A stretch of 64,000 nt of DNA, taken from the NCBI GenBank assembly GCA_006937955.1, contig SSNP01000352.1:136482-200481 (forward strand), written 5' to 3'. Each line of letters begins with the position of its first letter. Within the stretch, counting starts at the first letter, position 1. Made by a program: the position numbers and the translations under genes. The DNA is from Pachypanchax playfairii. Its lineage: Eukaryota; Chordata; Actinopteri; Cyprinodontiformes; Aplocheilidae. Positions 11,905 to 23,100 of this stretch are shown here, piece after piece. The notes beneath the pieces are model-generated. The model did not search any database. It was not told the origin of the DNA and saw only the letters and a program-made list of their open reading frames with translations.

Positions 11905-12040
11905 TTGCTACCGGCCCTGTGATGGACTGGCGACCTGTCCAGGGTGTGCCCTGCCTCTTGCCCTATGACTGCTGGAAATAGGCATCAGCTCCCTGCAATG
12001 TGAACAGGAAGAAGCAGGTTCAGAAAATGGATGGATGATT
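11905..12040 (+). repeat. dispersed teleost repeat tail ending in ATGG units
   Basis: The sequence GCCCTGTGATGGACTGGCGA..., followed by a 'gacctgtccaggg' core and a tail with ATGGATGGATG, is a familiar interspersed repeat in fish. The same core recurs in the window at about 48300-48383 and, reversed, at about 50290-50360, which directly shows it is repetitive. Confidence 0.75.
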
Positions 12041-12802
12041 TGTTACTATTTTTTATATGAATTACACAGCAGGAAAAAGACACAGGGTTTTGTATTCATC
12101 TGCACTGCAGAGTATTAGTCATTTTGCACATTTAATAAAACAGTTCACGAGCTCAGTGGAGCAACACGCACACAGAATATTTATTTGCATGCCAGACTTA
12201 CAGTCACAGGTGTGAGCTGTTGCATAATGTCTGTTCCTGCAGGGGAATGTCTGGATCATTGTTGTAAAATGGGTTGAAAACCTTAAACAAGCAGGAAGTG
12301 CAGCAATGCTTGGCAGCTAAATGCACATGAAGATCTCAGAAAAAGATCATAGGCCTCAAATTTAATAGGTATTTTAACAATACACACATACTCTGAATAA
12401 AACTACTGATGGCCACGTTGAGCTGTCTGTTTCTAAATAATGTGCATGTGTTGTGAAAGTAAAATTAACTTGAGTCAGATAGATATTACTTACTGATGGT
12501 ATATGATATAAAACACTAGTTTTCAACACAGCACTGTACTGAACTGTAATGTCCTGTTGTCTGCTGCGATTTTCAGATTGCAATCAACTAACAGCCATAA
12601 CGTTGAACCCTACAGCAAAACAGTTGGTGCTGTTTAGTCATACAGGTGTTACAGCACATCATTTTTACTGAAAGAGACAGACTGGCAGGATTCCAGAGTG
12701 TCTGTAATGAAAACAAAGTGTCTCCCATAGAGTGGTGGAAATATCCATTTGATCTAATTCTGATTTATTGTATTTTCTCACTTACAAATAAATTAGCAGT
12801 CT
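12041..12802. other. no recognised feature
   Basis: About 760 bp between repeats; no conserved frame or RNA gene seen. Confidence 0.4.
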
Positions 12803-13683
12803 CTACTTGTTAGGTGTCAATTCTGCTACTGTTTGTGTGAGAACTTTCACCTGTGTTTCAGGGGCGTGTCAGCCATTATCGGCAGGTGGATCCAGTTTCC
12901 TTCATCAGCTGCTGAGCTTAAGAGAGGAGGGTTTGCAGAGAGCAGGCACCAGATTGTTCCACTCTGATTAGTGGTACACAGCAGCTCAGTACAGAGTATT
13001 AGTGCACAACTCAGTTGTGCATGAGTGCTATTTTGAGCTCACCTTACATGTGTTTTCCTCCAGGATCTTCTCCCTCCTCAACACAGTTCCTACACTGTGG
13101 TTCTCCTGGTCCAGCCTCCTCTCCTGACGGCTCCCACGCCGTGTTCTCTCCTTCCCGGACCTCCACGGCGGTTTCCACACCGCCTCCGTCCAGGATCCTT
13201 CCAGGAGATGGTTCCCACACCGGTCTCCTCCCCGTCTCTCTCTGGACCTCCTCTGGCCTGCCTCTGCACCGCTCCTCCAGCTCTCAGGATCCGCCTGCCG
13301 CAGTCAGAGCCTGTCTGTCCGCCCGCCACTCACACGCCAGCCTCAGCTGACTGGCACCTGCATGCTCCTCGGGACTCCAGCAACCCAGCAAACAGTAAGC
13401 TCTCATATCACTCACTCACTCATCTTGGAAGTGTGGAAGTCACTAACCTCTCCTCTCCTCCATCTGCTCAGTACAGACCATCGCTGCCCGCACAGCCGTG
13501 CCTGCTCCTGCTGCACCCGCAGAAGAAGATTTAGTTTTGTATTTTTAACAGACTGTTTCCTCTGTGCCAGAGTTATTAAAGCTCTCCTTTTTGAACTCTC
13601 ACCTCCTGTTCCTTGGTCTGGAGTTTGTTACTTGATTTAGAGTCCATTAATAGTAACTGATAAATCATGACACTACTTGTTAG
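12803..13683 (+). mobile_element. solo-LTR-like insertion flanked by an 11-bp direct repeat
   Basis: The 11-mer CTACTTGTTAG occurs at 12803-12813 and 13673-13683. Between them lies a block starting TGTCA (12815) and ending TGACA (13672), the short inverted ends usual for LTRs. It has a CT-rich middle and an ATTAAA poly(A)-like hexamer at 13575, so it resembles a U3-R-U5 unit in plus orientation. Open frames inside are Ser/Pro-rich compositional accidents. The flanking repeat is longer than the 4-6 bp normal for LTR integration, so the class is not certain. Confidence 0.6.
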
Positions 13684-13779
13684 AGGTTATTTCATTTTAA
13701 TGGGGAGCGACAGAACATTAAATAAAATGTGAGGAAAAAAACACCTTACATAAGATGTTCAAATTGATTTGCAGGTCAC

Positions 13780-14110
13780 AGAAGTAAATATTTGATACCC
13801 ATGACTTTGGTGAAGAAAACCTTTGTTATTAAGCTCAGCAGTTTTTTGTAGTAGTCACAATCCCAAGAGGGATTCAAAAAAGTCTCAATCTTCTTGGTTG
13901 CTGCTTGGCAATTCAACTCAAAGCTGTAGCTCCCTCCATGGTATAGAAACTAGTCAGGCCTCTCTTTGACCATAATTTGCGTCTTCATTGCCTTAGTGGT
14001 GTGTTTTTGGTCACTATCATGCTATAGACCCATCCATGACCCTCTTGCGGTGTTATGACTGAAGAGAGAATGGAAAACCGTAGTGCTACACATGGTGGCA
14101 GCTTGTTGGA
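13780..14110 (-). mobile_element. Tc1-like relic, minus strand
   Basis: The plus-strand text carries the reverse complement of Tc1 transposase segments: an AACCTTTGTTATT start, then ATCATGCTATAGACCCATCC near 14020, paralleling the ATTGTCATGCTGAAAGACCC of the intact copy at 31213. Stops and indels throughout. Confidence 0.55.
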
Positions 14111-14427
14111 GTGGTTCTTTGATATCCCTTGTCATGCGTTTACATCTGAAAACCTGATTGTTTTGCCCTCAATTCACTTTCATCATCTCCTGCTCCTCTT
14201 TCTTGTTTCCACCTGTTGAGTAATCAACAACCGCTGTCATCTGTGCACTGCTGCATATAAGCTGTGTGAAAGAGGGCTTAAGTCACCAGTTAGTTGTATG
14301 TGTTTGCATCTTAACCAGCACCCTGTACCTTGTCAGGACATGTTTATTTTTCTCAGTTGTGCATGAACCTTGGAACATAGCTGACAGTAGATAGACAAGG
14401 CTAAAGGAACATGCCAGGAGGTGGTGG

Positions 14428-14600
14428 AGGAGTATAAATATACATACCTCATTGTTCACCTGGACAACAGACTGAACTGGAGATGCAACGAGGATGTTTT
14501 CAAGAAGGGACAGAGCTGACTGGACTCCTTGAGGAAGCTCAGGTCCTTCAGTGTTTGCCATAAGATGTTGAAGATCTTTTGTGTTAGTGTTGTGTTTTCT
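14428..14600 (+). mobile_element. LINE fragment (Rex1/L2-like), plus strand
   Basis: Contains TTCACCTGGACAACAGACTG (14455-14474), then AGACTGAACTGGAGA, followed by AAGAAGGGACAGAGC and AAGATGTTGAAGATCTTTT. It closely matches the corresponding part of the LINE at 60310-60440, so it is a short fragment of the same family. Confidence 0.75.
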
Positions 14601-14995
14601 GTTTGCCGGATTGGTGTCTTGTGAGTTTGTTATTTTTTAAAGTTTCTCCTTCACAGAATGTTAACCTCCTGCCTTCTCTGCTTCTGAGTATCATGATTTT
14701 ACTCTTTTTAGCATTATATTTTAGATCAAAATTTGCTCCATACTGACTGCATATTCTTAAAAGATGTTGAAAACCAGCATTATATGGGCTAAAGATGACC
14801 AGATCATCTGCATACATGAGGTGATTGACTAGTATGCATTTAATAACAAAGACAGTTCATTGACATACACATTAAAAAGAAAGGGGGATAATATTCCACC
14901 CTGACGTACTCCATTGGTCACATTGAATGGAGTTGATGGCACACTCCTCCCTCTCACTCTCATTGTCTGATGGAAGTACATAACATACCTCTCAA
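14601..14995 (-). pseudogene. non-LTR retrotransposon reverse transcriptase fragment
   Basis: On the minus strand a frame gives a VRQGGILSPF motif with FNVYVNEL, then YADDLVIFSP, about 80 codons including the RT catalytic YADD. It belongs to a different LINE lineage from the adjacent plus-strand fragment. Truncated at both ends. Confidence 0.75.
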
Positions 14996-15034
14996 GCCTA
15001 CTCAGTATCTATATACACCATATATATAAAACAC

Positions 15035-15365
15035 AGCCTCAGGTGGTAGAGCTGGTCGTCTGGTAAGCGGAAGGTCACCGGTTCGAATTCCTTCCTCTGC
15101 CTGGAGAAAACGATCACCTTGCCAGTGTATCCTTGGGCAAGACACTTCACCCACTTTGCCTGTTTGGTGGTGGTTGGAGGGTCCGGCGGTATTGGTGTCT
15201 GACAGCCTCGCCTCTGCCTGTGTGTGTCTCAGGACAGCTGTGGCTACATGTGTGTAGTTCATCACCACTAAACGTGTGAGTATGTGTGTGTGAAGTGCTC
15301 TGGGGGTCGTAGGACTTGAGTAAAGCGTTATACAAATACACACCATTTACCAAACACATGGTAAT
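15035..15365 (+). repeat. tRNA-derived SINE
   Basis: Starts with a pol III A-box-like GGTGGTAGAGCTGGTCG (15042-15058) and a B box GGTTCGAATTC (15080-15090) at normal spacing. Then comes the body with CTTGGGCAAGACACTTCACC and a tail GCGTTATACAAATACACACC. A second, 5'-truncated copy lies at 27418-29292, which confirms it is dispersed. Confidence 0.85.
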
Positions 15366-16260
15366 ACACATAGTGTGTGTATTTCCTGAAATTGTTTTTC
15401 AGCTAATTCCTCTCTTGATATGACCTGGTGAAGGTGGACAAACACAGAGCCGCAACAATCATGTCGTTACCTCACTGCCATCTAGCGTTCACTACGTCAT
15501 GTTTGGGCCACATATGATTGTGACAAAAACAAATTAATCCCACTCAGGACAGGTTTTGCCACACAAAGAGATGAGGGGCCCAAAAATACCTTTCTTTTTC
15601 AGTGAATCTCATCTATCGAGTCTCGTTTTAACATCAAAGCCAAGGATGTTAAAAAACAATAAAGACTTTTCATGGAGATCAGTGGATGAGAGCAGATATC
15701 CTGCGGTCAAGATAAGACACTTCTCCAGCAGGCGCAGATGTTGGGGGTTAAAACAGAATGACAGTATCCTTTCCACATGACTGATTCCACCTTCCTTAGC
15801 CACCAGGGACAATCTGGAACCAAGATTTACACGTTTATTTATTATAAATATAGCTGTTTTTGTTATCCACTCATATCGTTTTCGATGCCTTGTACACATT
15901 CATGGGCCGATTGTCGTTACCACAAATGACGCAGCTCTTGACAGTAATGAAGCAGTTTGCGGATCTATGTGAAATGACCGCCATGTCTACTGTGCTGTGT
16001 GTTTCATGTATGAAATGATAGCGTGTGGAATTTATGGCAGCTGGTTTTTGCACCTACTGCGGGGATCTGAAGGGGCACATCCTCCTCCTCCTCTTGTGTT
16101 GCAGCGATGCGCAGCCGTGCCGCATGACTCACAACGTTGAGGATGTAAACAGGGGGCGGGCTGAAGTATGCCTAACCTGTACCCGCTCAGCCAATAGGAC
16201 ACCGCCTTACCCCTGCCTCGGCTCCAATCCTATCGCTCTCATTGGTTTCCTGTTGCGTCT
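15366..16260. other. intergenic sequence upstream of dnm2
   Basis: No assignable exon. A minus-strand frame at 15609-15899 is open for 96 codons (with segments LGSRLSLVAKEGG and VERILSFCFNPQHL), but I recognise no family and see no splice context that decides it. Confidence 0.4.
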
Positions 16261-17164
16261 GTACGGTGGAGCGGCTCGGCACAGCTTCGCAATTACACCG
16301 CGGAGAGAGGTGGAGAGAAAAAAATGAGTAATCTGTCAAATGCTAATGTATGTTTGGGGGGAAATTGCACTGTGAATTTCAACTAAAGAAATACCGCGGG
16401 TCAACGCAATTAACTGGTCAGGTGTGTGTGACCGTGCCGATGCACCTCCACAGCAGGTGCTGCTTGTATAATCGTCCAGGGTCTCGACGTTTGTCTTCAC
16501 CACCTGATACGTGCGTCGTTTCAGCACCGGACAGCGACCGGCACCATCGGACATCGGCGACACCGAGCGACTCCTGAGACGAGGTGAGCTCCCAGCGGAA
16601 CAGCACCACGATCAGCCCCAAATCCAGGCCCGTATTTTCAGCTGCTGGTCTTTAAAAACTGGATTATGAACAATAATTCTGCACGCAGCGTTTGGCGCTT
16701 TCAGCATTTATTAAGCGTGATTCGGGTTTGATTTGGGAATCTTTGAGTGTTTGCGCAGGATTTGGAGGATTTTTAGCTTGTGGAGCTTCACTCTCTAAAT
16801 GTCCTTGAAAGTACTATATAGGCTCACTGTGTGTGCTTGTGTGTGTCTGTCAGAGGGAGAAAAAAAGAGAGATTTGGGGGAGTAACTGCGCAATTGTCTG
16901 TCCATGTCTCTATTTGCTCATCTCCCGTGTCTCCAAGCTGTCCCTCCCTCCCGTCCAGGTTTCTGATTTTTCCTCTCCTCCATCCACACAGTTGGTCCGA
17001 CCCTCGCTTGGCTTGGGGCAATGCGCGGCTAGATGACTTCAACCACGTCAACAATCACCACGGTCGTCCCGGTCTAATATAGCTGCGCCACCCCCACCCC
17101 CTCCCAGCCTCTCTTCTCTCCTCTCTTCATTCGCTGATACCAAGTCTTCCTGACTAAAGGCACC
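16261..17164 (+). promoter_or_regulatory. dnm2: probable dnm2 promoter and 5' UTR region
   Basis: Relatively CpG-rich sequence before the dynamin start codon, including a GTGGAGCGGCTCGGCAC stretch near 16266 and CCACCCCCACCCCCTCCC near 17088. CT-rich 5' UTR-like sequence runs up to the start context GGCACCATGG. No TATA box assigned. Position and composition are the only evidence. Confidence 0.45.
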
Positions 17165-20100
17165 ATGGGAAATCGTGGCATGGAGGATTTGATCCCGCTG
17201 GTCAACAAGCTGCAGGATGCCTTCAGCTCCATTGGCCAGGCTTGCAACCTTGACCTGCCGCAGATTGCAGTGGTCGGTGGTCAGAGCGCTGGAAAGAGCT
17301 CCGTGCTGGAGAACTTTGTTGGCAGGTAAAAACTGACCACCGGAAATAGAATAATCCCTTTAACCTTGAGGATGACATAAGAGGCATATGCAGAGTTCAA
17401 ACCATCTTTCTCCTGCTTTAAATCAAAGCTGAAACATCTTAGATGGAGACCCTCAACTCAGCTTTATCTGGGTTACAACAGCATTTGGATTTTGGCAAGT
17501 TACGAGTAAAGTGACATGAAATTGCTATTTTGTGTTTCTCTGTGAACCAAAGCAAGTTTATTAAACTTTAGTATGCAACACATTATGCTAAAACACGATT
17601 TGATACAGTATATGATCTTCCGTTTCATAATGTACACAAGCACATTCATCATGTTGTTTAGAAAGTTTGATCTCACAGAGCAAATACTCCAGCCCTGAGC
17701 TGAGAATATAACTCTGTAAAATGATGACTATTCTCATTAAACAGGTAGTATGCTGTCCAGCCTGATTAAAAAACAACTCTCTCTAAAGTGTTAAATATCA
17801 GAAACCATAAATTATTCTCAAATTTTTTGGCTTTCAGATTAGCGCTTTCCATAAAAGGTTTTAAATAACCTGCAACTGATTGACTCCCAAGAGAAAATTT
17901 AAATTATGGGGGATTTTTCAGCTTTTTGGAACAATAAACAGGATTTAACTTTAGTATCATACAATCAAATGTTTTAAACTTGACCTTTCCATTATTACCA
18001 AACATTTCAATCTATGAGTCCCGTTCCAGCCCTCAGTGAGAGCCGTGATCCTGAGTAACGGTCCGTCTGTCCACCACTAAAGCTGCATCACTGAGTGGAC
18101 CAGAAGAAGGCTTGATTTTTTAAAGCTCAGCCCACTTGACAAATACTTATTGATAAAGACCCCTCATACTATAATATATATTTTCAAGTGTTTAGTTACA
18201 CACACATACACAGACACACACACACTCACACACACACACTAGTGTGTTTTGTTATCCTTATGGGGACCGTCCATTGACTTCCATTGATTTTAGTAACTAG
18301 ATTTATACCTAACCCAAACCCTTTTCCTAACCTTAACCATTACTGATCTATAACTAACCCTAAGACTAACTAAAACTCTATTCACACCATACCTATAAAC
18401 CTAACCCCTAACCCTAAAAAGGGGAGTCCCCCCCATGGGGACCAGGCTTCGGTCCCCACAAGAACCCTCGGACCCCAGAAAGACATTGGATTTGGTTTGA
18501 TTTTTAAAATTTGGATTTGCTGTCTTTTCTCAGGGACTTTCTGCCTCGAGGATCTGGTATTGTCACTCGCAGGCCCCTGGTTCTTCAGCTCATCAGTGCA
18601 AATGCTGGTGGGTACACACATTCACACATGCACCCACACAATCAGTACAGATGCACACTCTTCCTCCTTTCTTCTTAAACAGAGCTGATTTTATTACCTC
18701 CTCCACGGGCATTATGTCTCATGCATTACGAATTATTATCATAAGACTGATTTTTCTTTTCATCCTGTCAGAATGGGCTGAATTCCTCCACTGCAAGGGG
18801 AAAAAGTTTACAGACTTTGATGAGGTTCGACAGGAAATCGAAGGAGAGACTGATCGAGTCACAGGAGCAAACAAAGGCATATCCCCCATTCCCATCAACC
18901 TGCGGGTTTACTCTCCTCATGGTACAGATAGATTTACTCTGCTTTCCTCCTTCTACTGTCCAGCTAGTTACAGTTACACTGGTGAATATAAACAGACTGT
19001 TCAAAGTCATCTTCAGTTGCTGGCAGATAATGTTTTAAGAACTGGGTCACAAGAAACAAAGCTGACAGTTTTAAAAATAATCTGAACTACATTACAACTA
19101 GGAATCTAAATAGATGCTTCACGGGTGCATTGGTTATATTTGGTTATGTGTGTTGAATATCCTGCACAATCTAGGTCTGGAAATCAAAGAGCAGTAAAAA
19201 TTTAGACTAATTTATTAGGAATTAGCCATGTGTTATGACTGGTCATTTTTTAAATAGGTCATCACTTAATTTTTGGAGTATACGTAGGAAGAATGTTTTT
19301 AAATGTTAAGTTGAAATTACAAGCCTTAAATGTGGGGAATCTATATTTCTGTATTATATTTCTATATTATTTATATTAGAGGTATACTCAGAAATGTGTG
19401 GACCTATTTTTTCTTGGGAACTTTGAGTCAACAATTCATATTTTTGAGCAGTATATGCTTCCTACAAAATGTAGCGGTGTAGTCATGTAATACTTGCTGC
19501 TGTGGCAAGTTGAATGAAATTTATAAGAAGAGGATATGCAGGATGCGATTAGTGAAAATACTTCACCAGACAAACTGTTTTTTTCACACATTCCCTGTAC
19601 TGTACAGTTGTTTTGAGTGAAAAATATTGAAGAGTGTGATTGCTATAATCACGCTTAGCCTTTAAAACTTTTCAGTTTTCTTCTTTGTCCACTTGTACAA
19701 TGTAGGAATTTTGTGGAATTTCAGTGAGGTGTATGATTAAGTAATTATAAAAAACAGGTACTAATACGGTGTTCGAGATACAGTCAATAACTGAAACAGA
19801 AACAGCAGTTTAGGAGGATTAAGACCAGGATAAAAACAATCAAATAGTTTCTAAGGTAAGGGTTATGGAAGACAGTTTCATACCACAGTTCTTAGACCAG
19901 GACAAAGCCTGAGCACAGCAGCAAGAGTCGAATCGAATCATATACCTGTAAGGCCTCTTGTGGGTGAAGATTTTAAAGATGAGGTTTTGAGATGTGCTGT
20001 TCAATGAATTTGAAGAAGCTAAAACAACCTGACGATTTTGAGGACCATAGAATCAACACTAAATTAATGAAACGTCATCCCGATGACACATCATGCTGAG

Positions 20101-23100
20101 TTCCCTTTTAAATCAAACAGTCTTCACTGCTGCCATCAGTTCTAAACTGACCTGTGGGACCCAGTGACACCAATCCACAAGAAGATACTCATCCATTATG
20201 CAGTGTTATTATGAAGGCATGATGATTGTTCCCAAGACAGATTCTGCAGCAGGACAATGAGCCCAAACCAACAAACACCGGCATAAAGAACTATCTTCAA
20301 CTCAAAGATGAGCAAGGAGTTGATGTGATGATACGGACCACATAGCTCTATAATCACAACCTTGTTTAGTGTGACTTGGATTGTTTCAACAGCAAGTAAA
20401 TCCAAATAATTTGTTGTCCCTATGCTTTGCCTTCATTGGCTCTTCTTTGTGCACTTCTAGGAACTAGCTTTAGATGGATTACCTTGGAGAACTAACTGTG
20501 ACTTTCTATGGATTTTAGTCATCTAATGATCCTTCTGTATCTTCATTCAATTTGCATTGGCAATTGATGAGAAAAAACAATTTTTATCTAAACATATGAA
20601 AGCATTTTAACTTCAAAACACCCCCACACCACCTTCCTAAAACTTTTTATAAGATAGTTATAAAAGCTAAGACATCTTTTTTTTTTTCAAAAACTAGCTA
20701 ACAGTGATGGATATCAAAATTAGCCAGCCACCAATTATTGAGTTTGGTTCTCTGAGTTGATACCTTAAGATTAGTTTGGATTATGTACATATCCTGATTT
20801 AAAAATTCTAAATTAGGACATCAGTCATTAAAAGTGTGGATTTATGTATGACTATAATATGTAGCTCATTTTGCTTTAACAATATAAAAACTTTTTTCTC
20901 ATTTTTTGTGGTGGTTTATTGACTGATTTAATACCCAACATAAAGTTTAAATAGTGCAGCCACATGTATTACCAGTTGAAACTATTTTAATATAATGGTA
21001 TTACCTTTTTAGCAACAAGTGACATGTTGTAACCCTAGAACATGAAAGACATGGTTGAGAATTCTCTTTAGCCCATGTCAAAAGCATCCATCTGATTGTC
21101 TGCATTCCTCTGTGCAGTGCTGAATCTGACCCTCATCGACCTGCCAGGAATCACTAAGGTGCCTGTTGGAGACCAGCCTGCAGACATCGAGCAACAGATC
21201 CGAGACATGATCATGCAGTTCATCAGCAGAGAGAGCTGTTTGATCCTGGCTGTCACCCCTGCAAACACTGACCTAGCCAACTCTGATGCTCTGAAACTGG
21301 CAAAGGATGTTGACCCCCAGGGTAAGACAAGCGTACAGGGGTAAGTGCCACTGAATGTTCCAACTTGAATGTAATGTTTGAGTCAGCTGTTAAGCCGAAT
21401 AGCTCACTGAATGGCGCGTTTTCAGGTCATCTCCTAGTGACAGGGTTGTTTTGCATTGGAATTAGTTGAGTCACTTTAGACCCCCTATGTGAGCATAGAT
21501 TTATTTTTTATTTTTTTTACTTTATTTTTATTTGTTTTTTTAATCTTAACATTGATAAGAGATGAACATAAGTTACTGTGGTGGAGGAGGAGGAGTTAAG
21601 TCCTTCAATACTATCCATATATACAGTATATGTATATACATACAAACATGTATACAATTACATACAGATATCTTCACATTTACGTATGCAAACAATACTT
21701 CTATACACAAAGATAGGGAAGAAGTTCCAAACGGCCAATTTCAGACTTCAGTACAAGATTATCTGTGGCAGTGGCAGAGGCGTAGAACAATAATCATAAC
21801 GATTAATTCAGAGCTACGTATGCAGTCCATTTTCCCCAATTTTTCTTAAAGATCGGTTCTTTAACTTTTAATACGTATGCCAACTTTTCCATACAATAGA
21901 TTTCCTGAATTACATTTGTCCATTGTTGTTCATTAGGCGTATTGGGTTTTAACCATAGTTTAGTAATAGTCTTGCGTGCAGCAGTCAATAAAACTTTTGT
22001 TAAATACATATCTTCCTTCAGTACGCATCTATTAATGTTACCAAGAAACAAAACCTTGCATTCATTTGGAACATTATATCCCAATATTCTTTGTAATGTT
22101 TTTATGACCATTGCCCAAAATGGCTGAATTGCAGGGCAGGACCAGAAGATATGGGAGTGAGTTCCTGCACAGTTCCTCCAACAAGGTTGCGGGGTTCCAA
22201 ACTGTTTAGATTTCACCTTTGGGGTGATAAAAAAATCTAATGAAACATTTCCAGTTAAATTCTCTCCACTGCTGGGAGTTCGTAGAGGTCTGAAGTAAAC
22301 AACAAATTTGATACCATTCATCGTCTGTGATGTCAACTTGCAATTCACGCTCCCATTTAGTTTTGACATATAGAGAGGTGTGTTTCAGATTTTCAACAGG
22401 ACTTTGGTAGAGCTTGGACACTAATTTAGTAGTCTTATGTTGGTAGGCACCAGACATTATTTCTATAAGTAAATTTACAGTTTTGTCAGGAGATATACTT
22501 TTAACTTCCTTACAATAATAATCTCTTAGCTGTATATACCTGAATAGGTCTTTATTCTCTAGGTCATAAGTGTTCTTCAGCTCCTGAAAGCTCTTCATCT
22601 TGTTAAGCATAGATTTTTTAAATATAAATATATATTTTCTTCAATGAAGTAGAGAATTTAACCTTTGAAAAAAGGAGAATATGATCTAAATCTCGTCAAA
22701 TCTTATGAACCATTTTATGAAATAATTTGGTCAATTAGAGGATAACTCATTTACTTTATAATGTTTGCATTGCAGGAATTACTATTCTCTGTGTGCAGAT
22801 TTAATAATAACTGCACTGGATTAAGTCGGAAGTTTTTGAGGGGAATGGATTCAGACACTTTTGATGCTTTGGAAGTGCACTTGACTCATAAATTAACTTT
22901 AGAATTTTGTCTTACTCAGGTCTCAGGACGATTGGTGTGATCACCAAACTGGATCTGATGGATGAAGGCACAGATGCTCGAGATGTTCTGGAGAACAAGC
23001 TGCTACCGCTTCGAAGAGGTGTCCTTTTATTCTTCTAGCTTCATTTTAGTTATTTTGTCTTTTTGCTCAAATACAATCATGTGTTCTTATAGTGCTTATG

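Noticed and set aside
13015..13640. Overlapping 111-145 codon frames, Ser/Pro-rich
   Set aside because: They lie inside the LTR-like insertion, overlap in several frames and reflect CT-rich composition.
15080..15090. tRNA-like B box, considered as a tRNA gene
   Set aside because: The A and B boxes belong to a 330-bp SINE with no cloverleaf acceptor stem; a second truncated copy exists at 27418.
15609..15899. 96-codon minus-strand frame upstream of dnm2
   Set aside because: Looks protein-like, but I recognise no family, and the adjoining frame ends without convincing splice sites.
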